A stretch of DNA of 64,000 bases, from the NCBI GenBank assembly GCA_003214695.1, contig QCLI01000001.1, forward strand, positions 124,001 through 188,000, given 5' to 3'. Under the pieces are notes generated by a model. The model was not told the DNA's origin, did no database searches, and saw nothing but the letters and a program-made list of their open reading frames with translations. The position numbers and the translations under genes were made by a program. How positions within the stretch are numbered: the stretch's first letter is position 1; every line of letters starts with the position of its first letter. Of this stretch, positions 47,982 through 58,479 are shown piece by piece. This DNA comes from Prochlorococcus sp. AG-412-P08 (GTDB lineage: Bacteria; Cyanobacteriota; Cyanobacteriia; PCC-6307; Cyanobiaceae).

Positions 47982-48664
47982 TGCCCTGCGAAGCAATCAA
48001 AGATAATCCAAATGACATTTCTTCCTTTATTCATCAGGCGGCACTAGAACCCCATCTTAGATTGGATTCCTTAAATCAGATCTGCGATGCTTGCAATCAT
48101 TTTAATTTTGCAGGTTTGTGCACAAATCTCATACGTATCCCAGCAGCGAAAGAACGCCTTGGGAAAAATAAAATTACCAAGCTTATTGCTGTCATAGATT
48201 TCCCTTTCGGTAATAATCCTGGCTCAATAAAAAGATCTGAAGCAGAGTGGGCTGCTGAGAATGGTGCCGACGAGCTTGATTTAGTACCTAACTTTCTGAA
48301 ACTTCACGAAGGTGCAATAGAAGACTTTGCCGAAGAGCTATCAACAATAAATTCCATTGGTCTCCCTTTCAGAGTGATACTTGACACAATGAAGCTTCCC
48401 CAAGAAAAACTTCAAATTGCTATAGATGCGTGTATAGATTCTGGTGCAAGAGGTATTCAAACTGGTAATGGCTTTGGTCCAGCCATTACAGATAACCATA
48501 TCAAGCAAATAATGACACTAACAAGAAATCGATGTTCTATTAAAGCTGTGGGTGGAATAAAAGAGATTACTCAAGTGTTAGCCCTCATAGAGGCTGGAGT
48601 ATCTTCAATTGGCACATCACTAGGGACAACCCTAATGAAAGAGTTCAGGTTGTCCTCTAATTAA
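47981..48664 (+). CDS. DeoC-like deoxyribose-phosphate aldolase family protein
   Basis: 227-residue TIM-barrel DeoC family protein (NHFNFAGLCTNLIRIPAAKE, GADELDLVPNFLKL, RVILDTMKL). However the Schiff-base lysine of the STGK motif is replaced: the sequence here reads IQTGNGFG, with N163 at the catalytic place, while the second lysine (IKAVGG, K188) is kept. So canonical aldolase activity is doubtful. It overlaps hpf by one base and precedes recO by two. Confidence 0.8.
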   Translation: MPCEAIKDNPNDISSFIHQAALEPHLRLDSLNQICDACNHFNFAGLCTNLIRIPAAKERLGKNKITKLIAVIDFPFGNNPGSIKRSEAEWAAENGADELDLVPNFLKLHEGAIEDFAEELSTINSIGLPFRVILDTMKLPQEKLQIAIDACIDSGARGIQTGNGFGPAITDNHIKQIMTLTRNRCSIKAVGGIKEITQVLALIEAGVSSIGTSLGTTLMKEFRLSSN

Positions 48665-48666
48665 CA

Positions 48667-49464
48667 GTGAGTCTGAATAGGAGAATTAAAGGTCTTGCAT
48701 TAAAAGTAGGTCCGTTGGGAGAAAATGATCGACTTTTAACTGTTCTGAGCTATGAAGAAGGACTTATTCGTCTTGCAGTACCAGGAGCTAGACGTCCAAA
48801 AAGTAAACTTGCTGCCACCTCTGCACTAACTTTCCTAGAAATTCAACTGGGAGGAAATAGCAATTTTCCAAGAGCAAGGCAAATCAAGGTTCTTAAAAGC
48901 TTTAGCAACTTAGGAGAAAAGCTAGAAACTCTAGCAACAGCTCAGTCATTAATTGAGTTGTCCATGTTACTGGTAGGAGTAAATGATCCTCAACCTCAGA
49001 TACTTGAAGCCGTCTTAATCCACCTTGAGAGATTACAAAAAAACAAAATTGAAGCCTTAGAAATTCTTGCTAATTGTGTCCAAGCATGCATCCATTTACT
49101 TGCTCTTGGTGGCTATGGCTTACCTCTTCATAAATGTTGCCGAAGTGGTACAAGCCTAGAGCCTCCTATTGGAAACTGGGACTGGAACTGCAGCCTTATA
49201 GAAGATGAAGGTTTTGAAATCGGAAAAATCGACAACTCAAAAGTTACTTTAAATGCTTCAGAACTAGCACTTCTTCAACGTCTGCTGAAGCCATATTTAC
49301 CACGCAAAAAAGAATCAGGAGAAATTCTCGGTCCTCTACCAGTCTGGCTTAAATTACTTAAACTATTAGAAGTTTGGATCAATGCAAATCTCAAAAAAAA
49401 TGTCAACTCCTTTGGACTACTCAGAAACTCGTACTTAAACAACAATTCTTTAGGGTTGGAATAA
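48667..49464 (+). CDS. recO: DNA repair protein RecO
   Basis: RecF-pathway protein that loads RecA with RecR at gaps. The 265 residues start with an OB-like domain (VGPLGENDRLLTVLSYEEGLIRL), followed by GARRPKSKLAATSALT. The Cys residues of the usual C-terminal zinc finger are not evident (only C137, C138-like CCRSGT), so it may have lost or altered the zinc site. Start GTG 48667, two bases after the DeoC-like stop. Confidence 0.85.
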   Translation: MSLNRRIKGLALKVGPLGENDRLLTVLSYEEGLIRLAVPGARRPKSKLAATSALTFLEIQLGGNSNFPRARQIKVLKSFSNLGEKLETLATAQSLIELSMLLVGVNDPQPQILEAVLIHLERLQKNKIEALEILANCVQACIHLLALGGYGLPLHKCCRSGTSLEPPIGNWDWNCSLIEDEGFEIGKIDNSKVTLNASELALLQRLLKPYLPRKKESGEILGPLPVWLKLLKLLEVWINANLKKNVNSFGLLRNSYLNNNSLGLE

Positions 49465-49524
49465 CCATTAATTGATCGACTTAACACCTGCTAGCTTTCT
49501 AGAAGTTCAAGAAATAATCTTCAG

Positions 49525-50682
49525 GTGGCACATATAGCCTGGCTTGGTAAAAAATCACCATTTTGTGGAAATGTCAGCTATGGCATAAGCACTACTAGAG
49601 AATTGAAAGAAAGGGGTCATCAAGTAAGTTTTATTCATTTCGATAACCCAAGTGACTCGGATATTTCAAAAACATCCCTTCTAGCTAATGACCCTGATGT
49701 CAGTCTCCCATATCTCATCAAATCTCAGGTTTACACTATCCCTTCGCCAAGAGCCCAACGTGAACTGAGAGAATCTTTAGAAAGATTAAAACCAGATCTT
49801 GTTCATGCCAGTCTTACACTTTCGCCTCTTGACTTTAGACTTCCTGACCTGTGTCAGCAAATCCAGGTGCCCCTGCTAGCAACATTTCACCCACCTTTCG
49901 ATTCAAAAATTAGAAGTCTTTCAGCTAGTACTCAACAGCTTACTTACCAACTATATGCGCCGTCTCTCGGGCGCTTCGACAAAGTAATAGTTTTTTCAGA
50001 AATACAAGCTGATGTGCTTAACAAGCTAGGAGTAAAAGAGAAAAGGATAGAAATCATTCCTAATGGAGTTGACACAAGTCTCTGGACACCTAAGGCTGAA
50101 AAATCTATCGAATCAGAAGAGAGAGAAGTTCAGAAAAAGCTAGGTAAAAAAAGAGTTTTTCTCTACATGGGTAGGATTGCTACAGAGAAAAATGTAGAAG
50201 CTCTTTTAAAGGCGTGGAAACAGATCAATAGCAATGGATGTCAACTTGTTATTGTAGGAGATGGTCCTTTAAGGCCAACACTAGAAAACAATTTTTTATC
50301 AACCGATGAGTGTGAGATCCGCTGGTGGGGTTACGAAGCAGACTTAAAAACCAGATTAGCTCTTCTCAGATGCACTGAAGTTTTCATTCTTCCAAGCTTA
50401 GTTGAAGGACTTTCAATAGCCTTACTTGAAGCAATGTCTACAGGAACAGCATGTATAGCTACTGATGCTGGTGCAGATGGAGAAGTCCTCAAAGATGGAG
50501 CAGGAATCACTCTAAGCACAGAAAGTGTCACATCACAACTTAAGACTCTTCTGCCAGTTTTAAGAGAGCATCGATTCCTAACTTCTCATCTAGGCAGAAG
50601 GGCGAGGCTAAGAGTACTTGAACAATATACTCTTAAAAACAATATTAACTCCCTTGAGTGTCTTTACAAGAAACTGCTATAG
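49525..50682 (+). CDS. Glycosyltransferase, GT4 family
   Basis: 385-residue GT-B glycosyltransferase. The C-terminal donor-binding block IPSLVEGLSIALLEAMSTGT with the E-x7-E pattern and the preceding FLYMGRIATEKN region fit GT4. N-terminal acceptor domain starts KKSPFCGNVSYGIS. The GTG start at 49525 is 60 bases after recO. It is likely a polysaccharide or glycolipid transferase; the sugar is unknown. Confidence 0.88.
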   Translation: MAHIAWLGKKSPFCGNVSYGISTTRELKERGHQVSFIHFDNPSDSDISKTSLLANDPDVSLPYLIKSQVYTIPSPRAQRELRESLERLKPDLVHASLTLSPLDFRLPDLCQQIQVPLLATFHPPFDSKIRSLSASTQQLTYQLYAPSLGRFDKVIVFSEIQADVLNKLGVKEKRIEIIPNGVDTSLWTPKAEKSIESEEREVQKKLGKKRVFLYMGRIATEKNVEALLKAWKQINSNGCQLVIVGDGPLRPTLENNFLSTDECEIRWWGYEADLKTRLALLRCTEVFILPSLVEGLSIALLEAMSTGTACIATDAGADGEVLKDGAGITLSTESVTSQLKTLLPVLREHRFLTSHLGRRARLRVLEQYTLKNNINSLECLYKKLL

Positions 50683-50692
50683 TTTTTCAACT

Positions 50693-51520
50693 CTAAGAGA
50701 GCTCTCTACTCCTCTTCGCAGCCAGGACAACCGCCTCGATTAAAGCAGAGCGAACACCTTCTTTCTCCAGATGACGCAAGGCCCTAATAGTTGTTCCTGC
50801 AGGAGATGCAACCATGTCTTTCAACTGGCCAGGGTGTAGCTCTTTTTCCTTAAGCAATCGCACTGTCCCTTCTATAGTTGCATGCGTCAAGGTGTTAGAT
50901 AAATGACGTGGCAACCCTGCTGCTACAGCTCCATCAGCTAAGGCTTCTGAGACAAGTGCTAAATATGCCGGTCCAGAAGAAGTTAAAGCTAAAAAAGCAT
51001 CTAATTGATCTTCGGGTAATTCATATACCTTGCTAATTGGCTGAAAGAATTCAATAACTAATCTTTGTTGGGATACTGAGACATCATCTCCCCAAGACAA
51101 GCCTGTTACGCCTGAGTTTACAAGTGCAGGGGTATTAGGAACAGCTCTAACACAAGCATGAGAAGGGAACAATGTTTGCAATCTGTCCAACTTTACTCCA
51201 GCAAGAATAGAAATCAACAAAGGTTTTTGCACAGATGCTGAATTAATTGAAGAGGTGCAATTTTCTTTAATCTGAGTTAATTGTTGTGGCTTGACTGCTA
51301 ACAGCTTCACTGGTAAATCCCAAACTTGATTTCCCCTAGGGTCCTTAGCGTCAACAATATGAAAATCAGTTGAGAAGCATTTAGCTGCCCTTTGGACACT
51401 TCCAGGCTGTCCCACAACTCCAAGCACTTCTTCCGATTTAAATTTATCTGCCTCCAACAAACTCCTAAGAATAAGCTGAGCCATTTTCCCTAAACCAATC
51501 ACCCCAAAAGAAAAGGTCAC
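50693..51520 (-). CDS. proC: Pyrroline-5-carboxylate reductase
   Basis: Last step of proline synthesis (NADPH-dependent). Rossmann start FSFGVIGLGKMAQLI, and the C-terminal block LKDMVASPAGTTIRALRHLE, the family signature, intact. 275 residues. It is 10 bases downstream of sepF on the same strand. Confidence 0.96.
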   Translation of the reverse strand: MTFSFGVIGLGKMAQLILRSLLEADKFKSEEVLGVVGQPGSVQRAAKCFSTDFHIVDAKDPRGNQVWDLPVKLLAVKPQQLTQIKENCTSSINSASVQKPLLISILAGVKLDRLQTLFPSHACVRAVPNTPALVNSGVTGLSWGDDVSVSQQRLVIEFFQPISKVYELPEDQLDAFLALTSSGPAYLALVSEALADGAVAAGLPRHLSNTLTHATIEGTVRLLKEKELHPGQLKDMVASPAGTTIRALRHLEKEGVRSALIEAVVLAAKRSRELS

Positions 51521-51530
51521 TTGAAAAGAT

Positions 51531-52109
51531 TTAAATCACTGATGCCATAGAAGTATTAGCCGCACCCCATGCTGGTTCAGGTGCACTAACGGTTTCAGGG
51601 GTACTGGTTTCAGGATCTTTGTTCATAACACTAGAAGGAGAAGGCTCCTCTTGGAATGAATTTGTTACCGTGACACAACTAGGTGCAAAAAGGAAAATAC
51701 TTTCTCCTACACGTTCTTGATGACCATCAATTGCAAAAGTACCCCCGGCAACAAAATCAACTGCTCTTTGTGCTTGATCAGGTTCCATCATTGTTAAATT
51801 CAAAATGACAGTTTTCCTCTCTCTCAAAGCCTGAATCGCCTTGGGCATTTCATCAAAGCTTCTTGGCTCCATTAGGCTTACCTCCGCTATCGCATTTGCA
51901 ATCCCAGGCATTCCTATCACATTAGAAGAACCTCCTCTGTTACCAAAAGGATTGGAAGATGAACGCGATGCAAGCCCACTAGAATAATCGCCACCTGAGC
52001 CATTCCCAGCATCAAAATCATCTGCCATTTCATAGTCGAGCTCATCGAAGTCACCATCTAAATAATCATCACCAGCGACAACGGCTCTAAGACGTGAAAT
52101 AAGCGACAC
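51531..52109 (-). CDS. sepF: Cell division protein SepF
   Basis: FtsZ-associated protein that replaces FtsA in cyanobacteria and Gram-positives. The N-terminal membrane-binding helix ([17 protein letters not shown]) is followed by an acidic/Ser-rich linker and the conserved core ([29 protein letters not shown]). 192 residues. It is adjacent to proC and pipY, the classic ylmE-sepF neighbourhood. Confidence 0.94.
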   Translation of the reverse strand: MSLISRLRAVVAGDDYLDGDFDELDYEMADDFDAGNGSGGDYSSGLASRSSSNPFGNRGGSSNVIGMPGIANAIAEVSLMEPRSFDEMPKAIQALRERKTVILNLTMMEPDQAQRAVDFVAGGTFAIDGHQERVGESIFLFAPSCVTVTNSFQEEPSPSSVMNKDPETSTPETVSAPEPAWGAANTSMASVI

Positions 52110-52278
52110 CTGTTAAATCCTCTCTGAATGATTTTGAGCTGTTTCGGTTAAGACCGAACTTCAAGAGTCTCCCCCTTGAAAGAAGAATAAATATATTCCT
52201 TAAGTATTTAAATAGCGTTATTTTAAGATAGGGGCAAGGTTTTCAATTGGGTTTATTGATATCTCGCCGCAATTGAGA

Positions 52279-52905
52279 TCACAATCTTGATCCAAAAAGA
52301 GAAGTGCCCAATCTAATCCATGTAGCACCACTCTCTACAGCCTCCTTCCAATCTGCACTCATTCCCATGGAACAATCCTTTAGTTGCAACTTATCTGCGA
52401 AAAGTCTGCATTCTTTAAATAATACTTTTCTCTGACTTAAATCAAGCGAAAGAGGGGCCATAGTCATAAGACCCACTAAATCGATGTTTGGGAGTTGAAC
52501 AATTTCATTCCAATCATCTAAAAGCTCCTCAGAATTAAAACCACCTTTATTTGGATCATTCCGAAACTTAACTTGAAGCATCACAGTTATCTTCTTACAT
52601 TCTTCACCGGCAATTCTTGAAATTCTTCTAGCTAATTTTAAAGAGTCTACTGAATGTATAGCATCAAAGTTACGTACAACCTGTCTCACCTTATTGGCTT
52701 GCAAACTTCCAATAAAATGCCATCTAATACCTATTAAGTCTTTTAATGAATCCAACTTTATTAATGCCTCTTGCACTTTACTCTCTCCAAAATCAATTTG
52801 CCCACTAGAAGCAAGTAAACGAATTGCTCTAATATCCTGTCCCTTGCTAACTGCCAAAACCTTGACTCGGCTTGGTAGAGAATTTCGCAATTCTTTCAGG
52901 TTCAT
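52279..52905 (-). CDS. pipY: PLP homeostasis protein PipY (YggS/PLPBP family)
   Basis: PLP-binding TIM-barrel protein, non-enzymatic, involved in vitamin B6 and amino-acid homeostasis. 208 residues. PLP Lys in KVLAVSKGQDIRAI; FGESKVQEA and MGMSADWKEAVESGATWIRLGTSLFG are the signature ends. It is 18 bases after pipX on the same strand, matching the pipX-pipY pair. Confidence 0.95.
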   Translation of the reverse strand: MNLKELRNSLPSRVKVLAVSKGQDIRAIRLLASSGQIDFGESKVQEALIKLDSLKDLIGIRWHFIGSLQANKVRQVVRNFDAIHSVDSLKLARRISRIAGEECKKITVMLQVKFRNDPNKGGFNSEELLDDWNEIVQLPNIDLVGLMTMAPLSLDLSQRKVLFKECRLFADKLQLKDCSMGMSADWKEAVESGATWIRLGTSLFGSRL

Positions 52906-52923
52906 AAAAATTTTTAAAGCCTC

Positions 52924-53196
52924 TTAAATAAAAGTCTGCCTGAACAATTTTTGCCAAAACTCTAAATCCCTGGACCTATTTTTTCTACAGCGTGAAATAT
53001 TCATTTCTGCATAGTAACGAGCATCCATATAAGGAATGACCTCAAATTCAGCTCCATAAGACTCAAGAGTCACAAAGAAGAACATCTTCTGAGCATATAA
53101 TGTTGCATAAATATCTCTACCCTTCTCAGCCGGGGTTACCAAATAAAGCATACCAAAAGTGGGGTGATTAAGATAAGACTCAGATTTTGCAAGCAA
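52924..53196 (-). CDS. pipX: PII-interacting protein PipX
   Basis: Small adaptor linking PII (GlnB) with the nitrogen regulator NtcA. 90 residues with YLNHPTFGMLYLV and TLYAQKMFFFVT, the Tudor-like core that contacts PII and NtcA. Together with pipY it forms the known pair. Upstream 151 bases hold the promoter; I saw no clear GTA-N8-TAC NtcA box there. Confidence 0.94.
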   Translation of the reverse strand: MLAKSESYLNHPTFGMLYLVTPAEKGRDIYATLYAQKMFFFVTLESYGAEFEVIPYMDARYYAEMNISRCRKNRSRDLEFWQKLFRQTFI

Positions 53197-53347
53197 TTTT
53201 CAAACAAAAATCATAACTATCCAAATAGACTACTTCGAACCGATCAAAATATTAATTTATGATATTAATTCCTAATATTAAACCTTAGAGCAACCAATTA
53301 ACTTGAAAGTCAGGTGTGAGCACCGATGAAAATTAAAGTATTAATTA

Positions 53348-54235
53348 TCAAAATGCTCCGTATTCTTTCCGGAGAATTATAGTAATAAAAAGTACTGCGA
53401 TGGCAATTGAATTAAGCCAGGCAGAACTTTTCTTCATCAACCCTTTAGGCTTTAGTGAACTTGGGTGCAATATCATGCCATGATTTCTAATTAATAGAGA
53501 TTCTGCACCTTGTTCAGCTCTTAATAAAATATTGGACAAAAACCTTTCTCCTACAGAGAGTATTAAGCCAACAGATTTTTTAAGCCCGAGTTCTTTAAAG
53601 TTAATGGCTCTATTAATTATTGATCGCATAAGGTTCTGAAATTCCTCTTGAACCAAAGGAATAAAGCGTAATGCTAAAAGTAATTGAAAACTCATTCGAT
53701 CTAATGGGAAGCCTAATAGTGCAATAGGTTTCAAATACCATCTCAATGTCCACATCAAATCCTCCGGAGACGTAGTACATAACATCAAGTTGACGCTATG
53801 AACAACAGTAAAAATCAAGGTTGAAGTCTTGAGACCTAATTCAGCCGATCGTCTATCTATGACAAATGTCCCGATCTTGATTATTTCCCAATGACTGCCT
53901 GAGAGAAGCAAATTAGGGAGTTCTTGGGAAGAACGAACTGTTATTACTGAAGTAGTTTCATTGGTTGGCAAGAAAGTTGCTAATAAACCACACAAAATTG
54001 AAAAGATTATCAAAAAGGAGAAAGGCCGCCAAATAATTCGTAAAGGTAATGATCGAAACACTGTAATTAGAAGAAGGGCTAGGGCTAAAGCCACTCTCCA
54101 AAGCGGACCTGCAAGCACTGGCGAAACCAAAAACATTAGTACCCATGCGAATTTCAACCTTGGGTCCAAACTCCTCAGCCAACCTGATTTTCCAGCTACA
54201 TACTGTCCAATAGGGACATTTCTCAAAAGCTCCAT
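53348..54235 (-). CDS. ecfT: Energy-coupling factor transporter membrane protein EcfT
   Basis: Transmembrane coupling subunit (T) of ECF vitamin/metal transporters. It has 295 residues, five or six helices and two C-terminal coupling motifs (LRAEQGAESLLIRNHG). No ATPase or S subunit is adjacent, so it acts with partners encoded elsewhere. Its start overlaps the region just after der by four bases of gap. Confidence 0.9.
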   Translation of the reverse strand: MELLRNVPIGQYVAGKSGWLRSLDPRLKFAWVLMFLVSPVLAGPLWRVALALALLLITVFRSLPLRIIWRPFSFLIIFSILCGLLATFLPTNETTSVITVRSSQELPNLLLSGSHWEIIKIGTFVIDRRSAELGLKTSTLIFTVVHSVNLMLCTTSPEDLMWTLRWYLKPIALLGFPLDRMSFQLLLALRFIPLVQEEFQNLMRSIINRAINFKELGLKKSVGLILSVGERFLSNILLRAEQGAESLLIRNHGMILHPSSLKPKGLMKKSSAWLNSIAIAVLFITIILRKEYGAF

Positions 54236-54238
54236 CTC

Positions 54239-55609
54239 TTAAGTCGAAGAGTTATTTTGTTGACGGTGCAAATCTCTTTCTGCCGCTCGTTGTTGCTTCC
54301 CTCTCCAAAAAAGTTTTATAGGAGTACCTTGAAAACCAAGGCCATCTCGCAATTGACGCTCTAAATATCTTCTATATGAATCACCAAATAGCTTTGGGTC
54401 ATTTACAAAAAGAGTGAAGCTAGGAGGGGAGCTTGCTACTTGAGTTGCATAATAAAGACGCCCCTGTCTACCTCCTCTACTCGTAGGCGGGCTTCGCCAA
54501 CTTAAGGCATCGGTAACAACTTCATTAACAACGGAAGTAGAGACTCTTCTTCGATGCTGTTCTACAGCTAAAGAAGCAAACCGAAAAATTGGATTAATTC
54601 TTTGCTTCATCAATGCAGAAACGAATAGCATCTCAGCCCAGTCTAAAAAATAAAGTTTTGATCTCAGTTCGTTTTCCATTGCTGGCATCGTATATGTATC
54701 TTTTTCAATTGCATCCCACTTATTAACAACAACCAAACAAGCTCGGCCTTCTTCTTCAATTCTCCCTGCAAGGCGTTGATCTTGTTCAGTTACACCATCC
54801 AATGCATCTATAACCAGAATACAAACGTCACTCCGCTCAATTGCTTTAAAACTACGGTTAATTCCAAAAAACTCAGGGCCATAATTCACACTTTTACGTC
54901 TACGAATACCTGCAGTATCAATTAATTTCCATGATTGATTTTCTCTTATGATCGAAGTATCAATGGTGTCACGTGTAGTACCTCTAACAGGACTCACTAT
55001 TGCTCGATTCTCCCCACATATTGCATTCAAGAGACTTGACTTGCCTACATTTGGTCTCCCAATGATTGAAAGCTGAATGGGATTCTCTTCATTTTCAAAG
55101 CTATCCTTAGGAGGAAGTAATTTAATCAAGTGATCAAGAAGGTCACCAGTGCCAGCACCGTGAATAGCCGAAATTGGATAAGGCTCCCCAAGACCTAATT
55201 GCCAAAAATCTGCGGCCATCGCAAGTCCCAATTCAGGCGACTCACATTTGTTAACAGCCAAAAGAATCGAGCATTTGTAATTTCTAAGCCATTCGGCAAT
55301 CGCCTGATCTGAGGCAGTAATTCCTTGCTGCCCATCAACTATCACAAGCGCTATTGCAGCTTCTGACATCGCTAGATTTACTTGTTCTCTTATCTCAGGA
55401 AGAAATTCACTCTCGTCATCAAAAACAAGACCACCAGTATCAACTAATTTAAACTCTCTGTCTCCCCAAAAACCATCTTGATAACTGCGATCTCTAGTAA
55501 CGCCAGGTTTGTCAAAGACTATTGCATCCTTACTGCGACATAACCTATTAACGAGAGTCGACTTGCCAACATTAGGCCGACCAATTATGGCGACGATAGG
55601 TCGCGCCAT
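54239..55609 (-). CDS. der: Ribosome assembly GTPase Der (EngA)
   Basis: Two tandem GTPase domains followed by a KH-like domain. G1 loops are [14 protein letters not shown] and [18 protein letters not shown] and DTAG G3 loops and NKCE/NKWD are visible. 456 residues. Essential 50S maturation GTPase. Upstream of ecfT on the same strand. Confidence 0.97.
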   Translation of the reverse strand: MARPIVAIIGRPNVGKSTLVNRLCRSKDAIVFDKPGVTRDRSYQDGFWGDREFKLVDTGGLVFDDESEFLPEIREQVNLAMSEAAIALVIVDGQQGITASDQAIAEWLRNYKCSILLAVNKCESPELGLAMAADFWQLGLGEPYPISAIHGAGTGDLLDHLIKLLPPKDSFENEENPIQLSIIGRPNVGKSSLLNAICGENRAIVSPVRGTTRDTIDTSIIRENQSWKLIDTAGIRRRKSVNYGPEFFGINRSFKAIERSDVCILVIDALDGVTEQDQRLAGRIEEEGRACLVVVNKWDAIEKDTYTMPAMENELRSKLYFLDWAEMLFVSALMKQRINPIFRFASLAVEQHRRRVSTSVVNEVVTDALSWRSPPTSRGGRQGRLYYATQVASSPPSFTLFVNDPKLFGDSYRRYLERQLRDGLGFQGTPIKLFWRGKQQRAAERDLHRQQNNSST

Positions 55610-55712
55610 TTTCTCCTCACATACTTCTTTTTTGAGAATACTTAGTTATAGAGAAATAAACCAACTTTTCTTTCACATGGGAAGAAAGACTATAAGCATC
55701 TCAAGCAAAAGT

Positions 55713-56174
55713 TCATTCGATAGATGGGTCTCCAGGGTGACCCAATACAGGGTCTTTAGGAGCATTACACAATGTGGGCAAAGGGCCTTTGCTGGGCAAA
55801 GCCTCTCCTCTGCTCAACGCCCATGCTAAGAGCCAATTCACGGCAGTAGCTCGGCGCGTTCTCCTAGGGAACAATTCATTAATCTTATAACCCTCAAAAT
55901 TCAAATAGGTTTTAAGAGCTTGCTTATATTCCTTTGGTATAGATCTAGTTAGATGTATAGAAGCTGATCGCTTAGAAATCACTTGTGGTGCTTCTGCAAA
56001 TTTTTCCCTCCAATATTCAGGGGTATTCAATCCAGCCAAAAAGATGGTCGACTCACTATCTACAAGCTTGTAATCAAGTCTTTCCCAAATAAGCTTGCAA
56101 ACGAAAGTATCACTTGTTCTATCAGAAAGAATTTCTACAAGCAACTCTCTACTCAGAGGCCAAGGCTTTATCAT
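55713..56174 (-). CDS. DUF1823 conserved cyanobacterial protein
   Basis: 153 residues: WPLSRELLVEILSDRTSDTF, then IFLAGLNTPEYWREKFAEAP and the basic LFPRRTRRATAVNWLLAWALSRG block, typical of the cyanobacterial DUF1823 family of unknown function. It stands alone between cobI and der with gaps of about 100 bases. Confidence 0.82.
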   Translation of the reverse strand: MIKPWPLSRELLVEILSDRTSDTFVCKLIWERLDYKLVDSESTIFLAGLNTPEYWREKFAEAPQVISKRSASIHLTRSIPKEYKQALKTYLNFEGYKINELFPRRTRRATAVNWLLAWALSRGEALPSKGPLPTLCNAPKDPVLGHPGDPSIE

Positions 56175-56298
56175 GGCAAATCATATAGCTTCAACTATTT
56201 ATGTTGATTTAATATTTATTTTAGCTAATCAATCGATAAGAACAAGAGATCATTCAAAGTGTTGGATTTTTAGAAAATTACTATATATCATGATTGAA

Positions 56299-57087
56299 CT
56301 AGTCAAATAATGTGGGCCTTTTTCTAATAATTAATAAAGAAAAATAAGGAACATTATGCCCTGGCATATCAGTTGCTTGAACAATTAGCTGATCAGGAAA
56401 GCCAACTCTTTGTACAAATAGTGTATTTCCCAACAACTTCTTTTCTTCCAAAATACTTCTAACCCATTTCCACCTCTTACCTAATTTTAGCAATACCAAA
56501 ACTTTACTTGAGCTCATAAAATCATCTAACATAAGCTCAAGAGCTTCATTGTCATTAGGGACACAGGAAACTGAGAGCTCCTCGTTTTGTAAAGACAAAG
56601 GCAATTTAGCAATTGCAGCTGCAGCATTAAATGAAGAGATTCCAGGAATAACTTTTAAAGGACACATTGGATAATTCACACTAATTTGAAGCAAAATATA
56701 CGAACTTGTTGCATATAGCGAAGGATCCCCTTGGCAAAGTAAAACGACATTTTCTCCGCGTCTAACTGCTTCTACTAACTGACTACTTCCCTCTTTCCAT
56801 GCATCCTTCAAAGCATCTATTTCGGTAATCATTGGGAATAATATTGGCATGCACTTTTTCCCTTTCAGGAATTCTGAAGCTATTTTTTGTGCCATTCCTT
56901 CTGACCCCATTTTTGCTACTGGGTATGCAATTAAACTGGCACCTTGAATAGCTGAGACTGCCGCAAAAGTTAAAAGCGAGGGATCACCAGGTCCAACTCC
57001 TACGAAAGTTAAGCCTGGTTCAGTTACTTTTTCTGTTCTTGAGTTTAAAAAAGAAAAATATTTCTTTAAATCCTTAAAGGGAAACAT
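56299..57087 (-). CDS. cobI: Precorrin-2 C20-methyltransferase
   Basis: Cobalamin-pathway SAM methyltransferase. FVGVGPGDPSLLTFAAVSAIQ and IPGISSFNAAAAI are the family motifs; LLCQGDPSLYATSSY is the SAM site. 262 residues. It fits the complete (pseudo)cobalamin pathway of the genus. Two bases separate it from miaE downstream-side neighbours on the same strand. Confidence 0.93.
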   Translation of the reverse strand: MFPFKDLKKYFSFLNSRTEKVTEPGLTFVGVGPGDPSLLTFAAVSAIQGASLIAYPVAKMGSEGMAQKIASEFLKGKKCMPILFPMITEIDALKDAWKEGSSQLVEAVRRGENVVLLCQGDPSLYATSSYILLQISVNYPMCPLKVIPGISSFNAAAAIAKLPLSLQNEELSVSCVPNDNEALELMLDDFMSSSKVLVLLKLGKRWKWVRSILEEKKLLGNTLFVQRVGFPDQLIVQATDMPGHNVPYFSLLIIRKRPTLFD

Positions 57088-57089
57088 CT

Positions 57090-57707
57090 CTAGCTATGCA
57101 TTCTGGGCTCGTGATGAATTTCAGAAAGAATCTTAGATTCAACTTCTGCGAGCTCATTTAATCGTGTAAGAGTTGCAGATTTATCAAAACGTTCTTCCGC
57201 CAAGGTCCAATAAAGACAAAAATGACGAGCCTCGCTATGAAGCAATTCAGCATATAAAGCTCTTAATTCTTGATCTGGGCTATGTAAGGAAAGTAAAGCC
57301 ATACGTTCATGGCTCCTCGCTTCGATCAAACCAGCCACTAAGAAACTATCCAGCATTCGTAATGGTTCTTCTTTTCGTATACTTTTGGCCAACAAAGATC
57401 CATAAGGTGGGGCCTCCAATGGTTCAAGATAGCGGCCTCTTGATTTCAGAATCTCAAGAACACGTTCAAAGTGTTCTAACTCCTCTCTTGCAAGAGGGCT
57501 AAGAACTTCTGCCAAGCCTGGTTCCCCTATATATCTAAACATCATTTGTATAGCCGCACCAGCAGCTTTTCGTTCACAGTTAGCATGATCTATCAGTATT
57601 TCTAAAGGATGAGCAATTGCCTGATCCAACCAGCTTTGGCTTGTTGAGGTCTTCAACCATTTAATCTTTTTAGAAGCCTTTGATTTCTCGAAAACTAATG
57701 CCATCAT
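57090..57707 (-). CDS. miaE: tRNA-(ms2io6A)-hydroxylase MiaE
   Basis: Diiron oxygenase that hydroxylates the modified A37. 205 residues. Carboxylate/His ligands in [25 protein letters not shown] and [15 protein letters not shown], typical of MiaE. Start overlaps the aroQ stop by four bases (57704-57707). Confidence 0.94.
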   Translation of the reverse strand: MMALVFEKSKASKKIKWLKTSTSQSWLDQAIAHPLEILIDHANCERKAAGAAIQMMFRYIGEPGLAEVLSPLAREELEHFERVLEILKSRGRYLEPLEAPPYGSLLAKSIRKEEPLRMLDSFLVAGLIEARSHERMALLSLHSPDQELRALYAELLHSEARHFCLYWTLAEERFDKSATLTRLNELAEVESKILSEIHHEPRMHS

Positions 57708-58153
57708 TTCCTATCTTGATGCTTCAAAAAAGACAGAATCCCTTCAAAAGCAAGTTGATAGCTCATTGGACCAAAACCACTAATTACACCAACTGCTCGA
57801 TCTGCCAATAAAGACCTGTGTCGAAAAGATTCCCTTGCGAGCGTATTGGTGAGATGCAACTCCACATAAGGAATCTCTGAACTTAGCAATGCATCTCTTA
57901 GAGCCACAGAAGTATGCGTATAAGCACCAGCATTGATCATAATGGCATCAACTCTACCTATGGATTTCTGAATTTTGTCTATCAAAGATCCTTCAGAATT
58001 ACTCTGAAAAGTTTCAAGCTTAATCTCTGCTTTCTCAGCTTTCTTATAAAGCTCAGATTCAATTGTTTCTAGAGTTTGAACTCCATAAAGAGAAGGCTCT
58101 CTTTGTCCAAGGAGATTAAGGTTAGGACCATTAATTAGCAATAAATTAATCAA
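57704..58153 (-). CDS. aroQ: 3-Dehydroquinate dehydratase, type II
   Basis: Dehydrates 3-dehydroquinate in the shikimate pathway. [17 protein letters not shown] with the active-site Tyr/Arg, [16 protein letters not shown] and [18 protein letters not shown] with the catalytic His. 149 residues. It leads a tight run aroQ-miaE-cobI. Confidence 0.97.
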   Translation of the reverse strand: MINLLLINGPNLNLLGQREPSLYGVQTLETIESELYKKAEKAEIKLETFQSNSEGSLIDKIQKSIGRVDAIMINAGAYTHTSVALRDALLSSEIPYVELHLTNTLARESFRHRSLLADRAVGVISGFGPMSYQLAFEGILSFLKHQDRK

Positions 58154-58258
58154 TGCTTACAAGGCAAGTACTTCACAAATCGTATCCACCTCAGAATAAA
58201 ACGACCAACATATTTGAGATATTGCGTCGCTTTAACTGGTAATGTCCTTAGGTGGTTA

Positions 58259-58340
58259 GGGTCGGTGCCCGAGTGGTTAATGGGGGCGGACTGTAAATCC
58301 GCTGGCTCTGCCTACGTTGGTTCAAATCCAACCCGGCCCA
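58259..58340 (+). tRNA. tRNA-Tyr (GTA)
   Basis: Acceptor GGGTCGG pairs with CCGGCCC (one T-G pair), anticodon loop CTGTAAA carries GTA and the T-arm has GGTTCAAATCC. The long variable arm makes 82 bases, as expected for bacterial tRNA-Tyr. Discriminator A 58340, no encoded CCA. Confidence 0.95.
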
Positions 58341-58350
58341 CCTTCCACAA

Positions 58351-58422
<72 letters not shown>

Positions 58423-58479
58423 CTGTCCTCAACCTCTTCCAGGAGAATTAATCGCAGGCACTAAGAGTTGTTGATATCT

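Noticed and set aside
53197-53347. NtcA-binding site before pipX
   Set aside because: No GTA-N8-TAC was found by eye in the 151-base leader, although such control would make sense.
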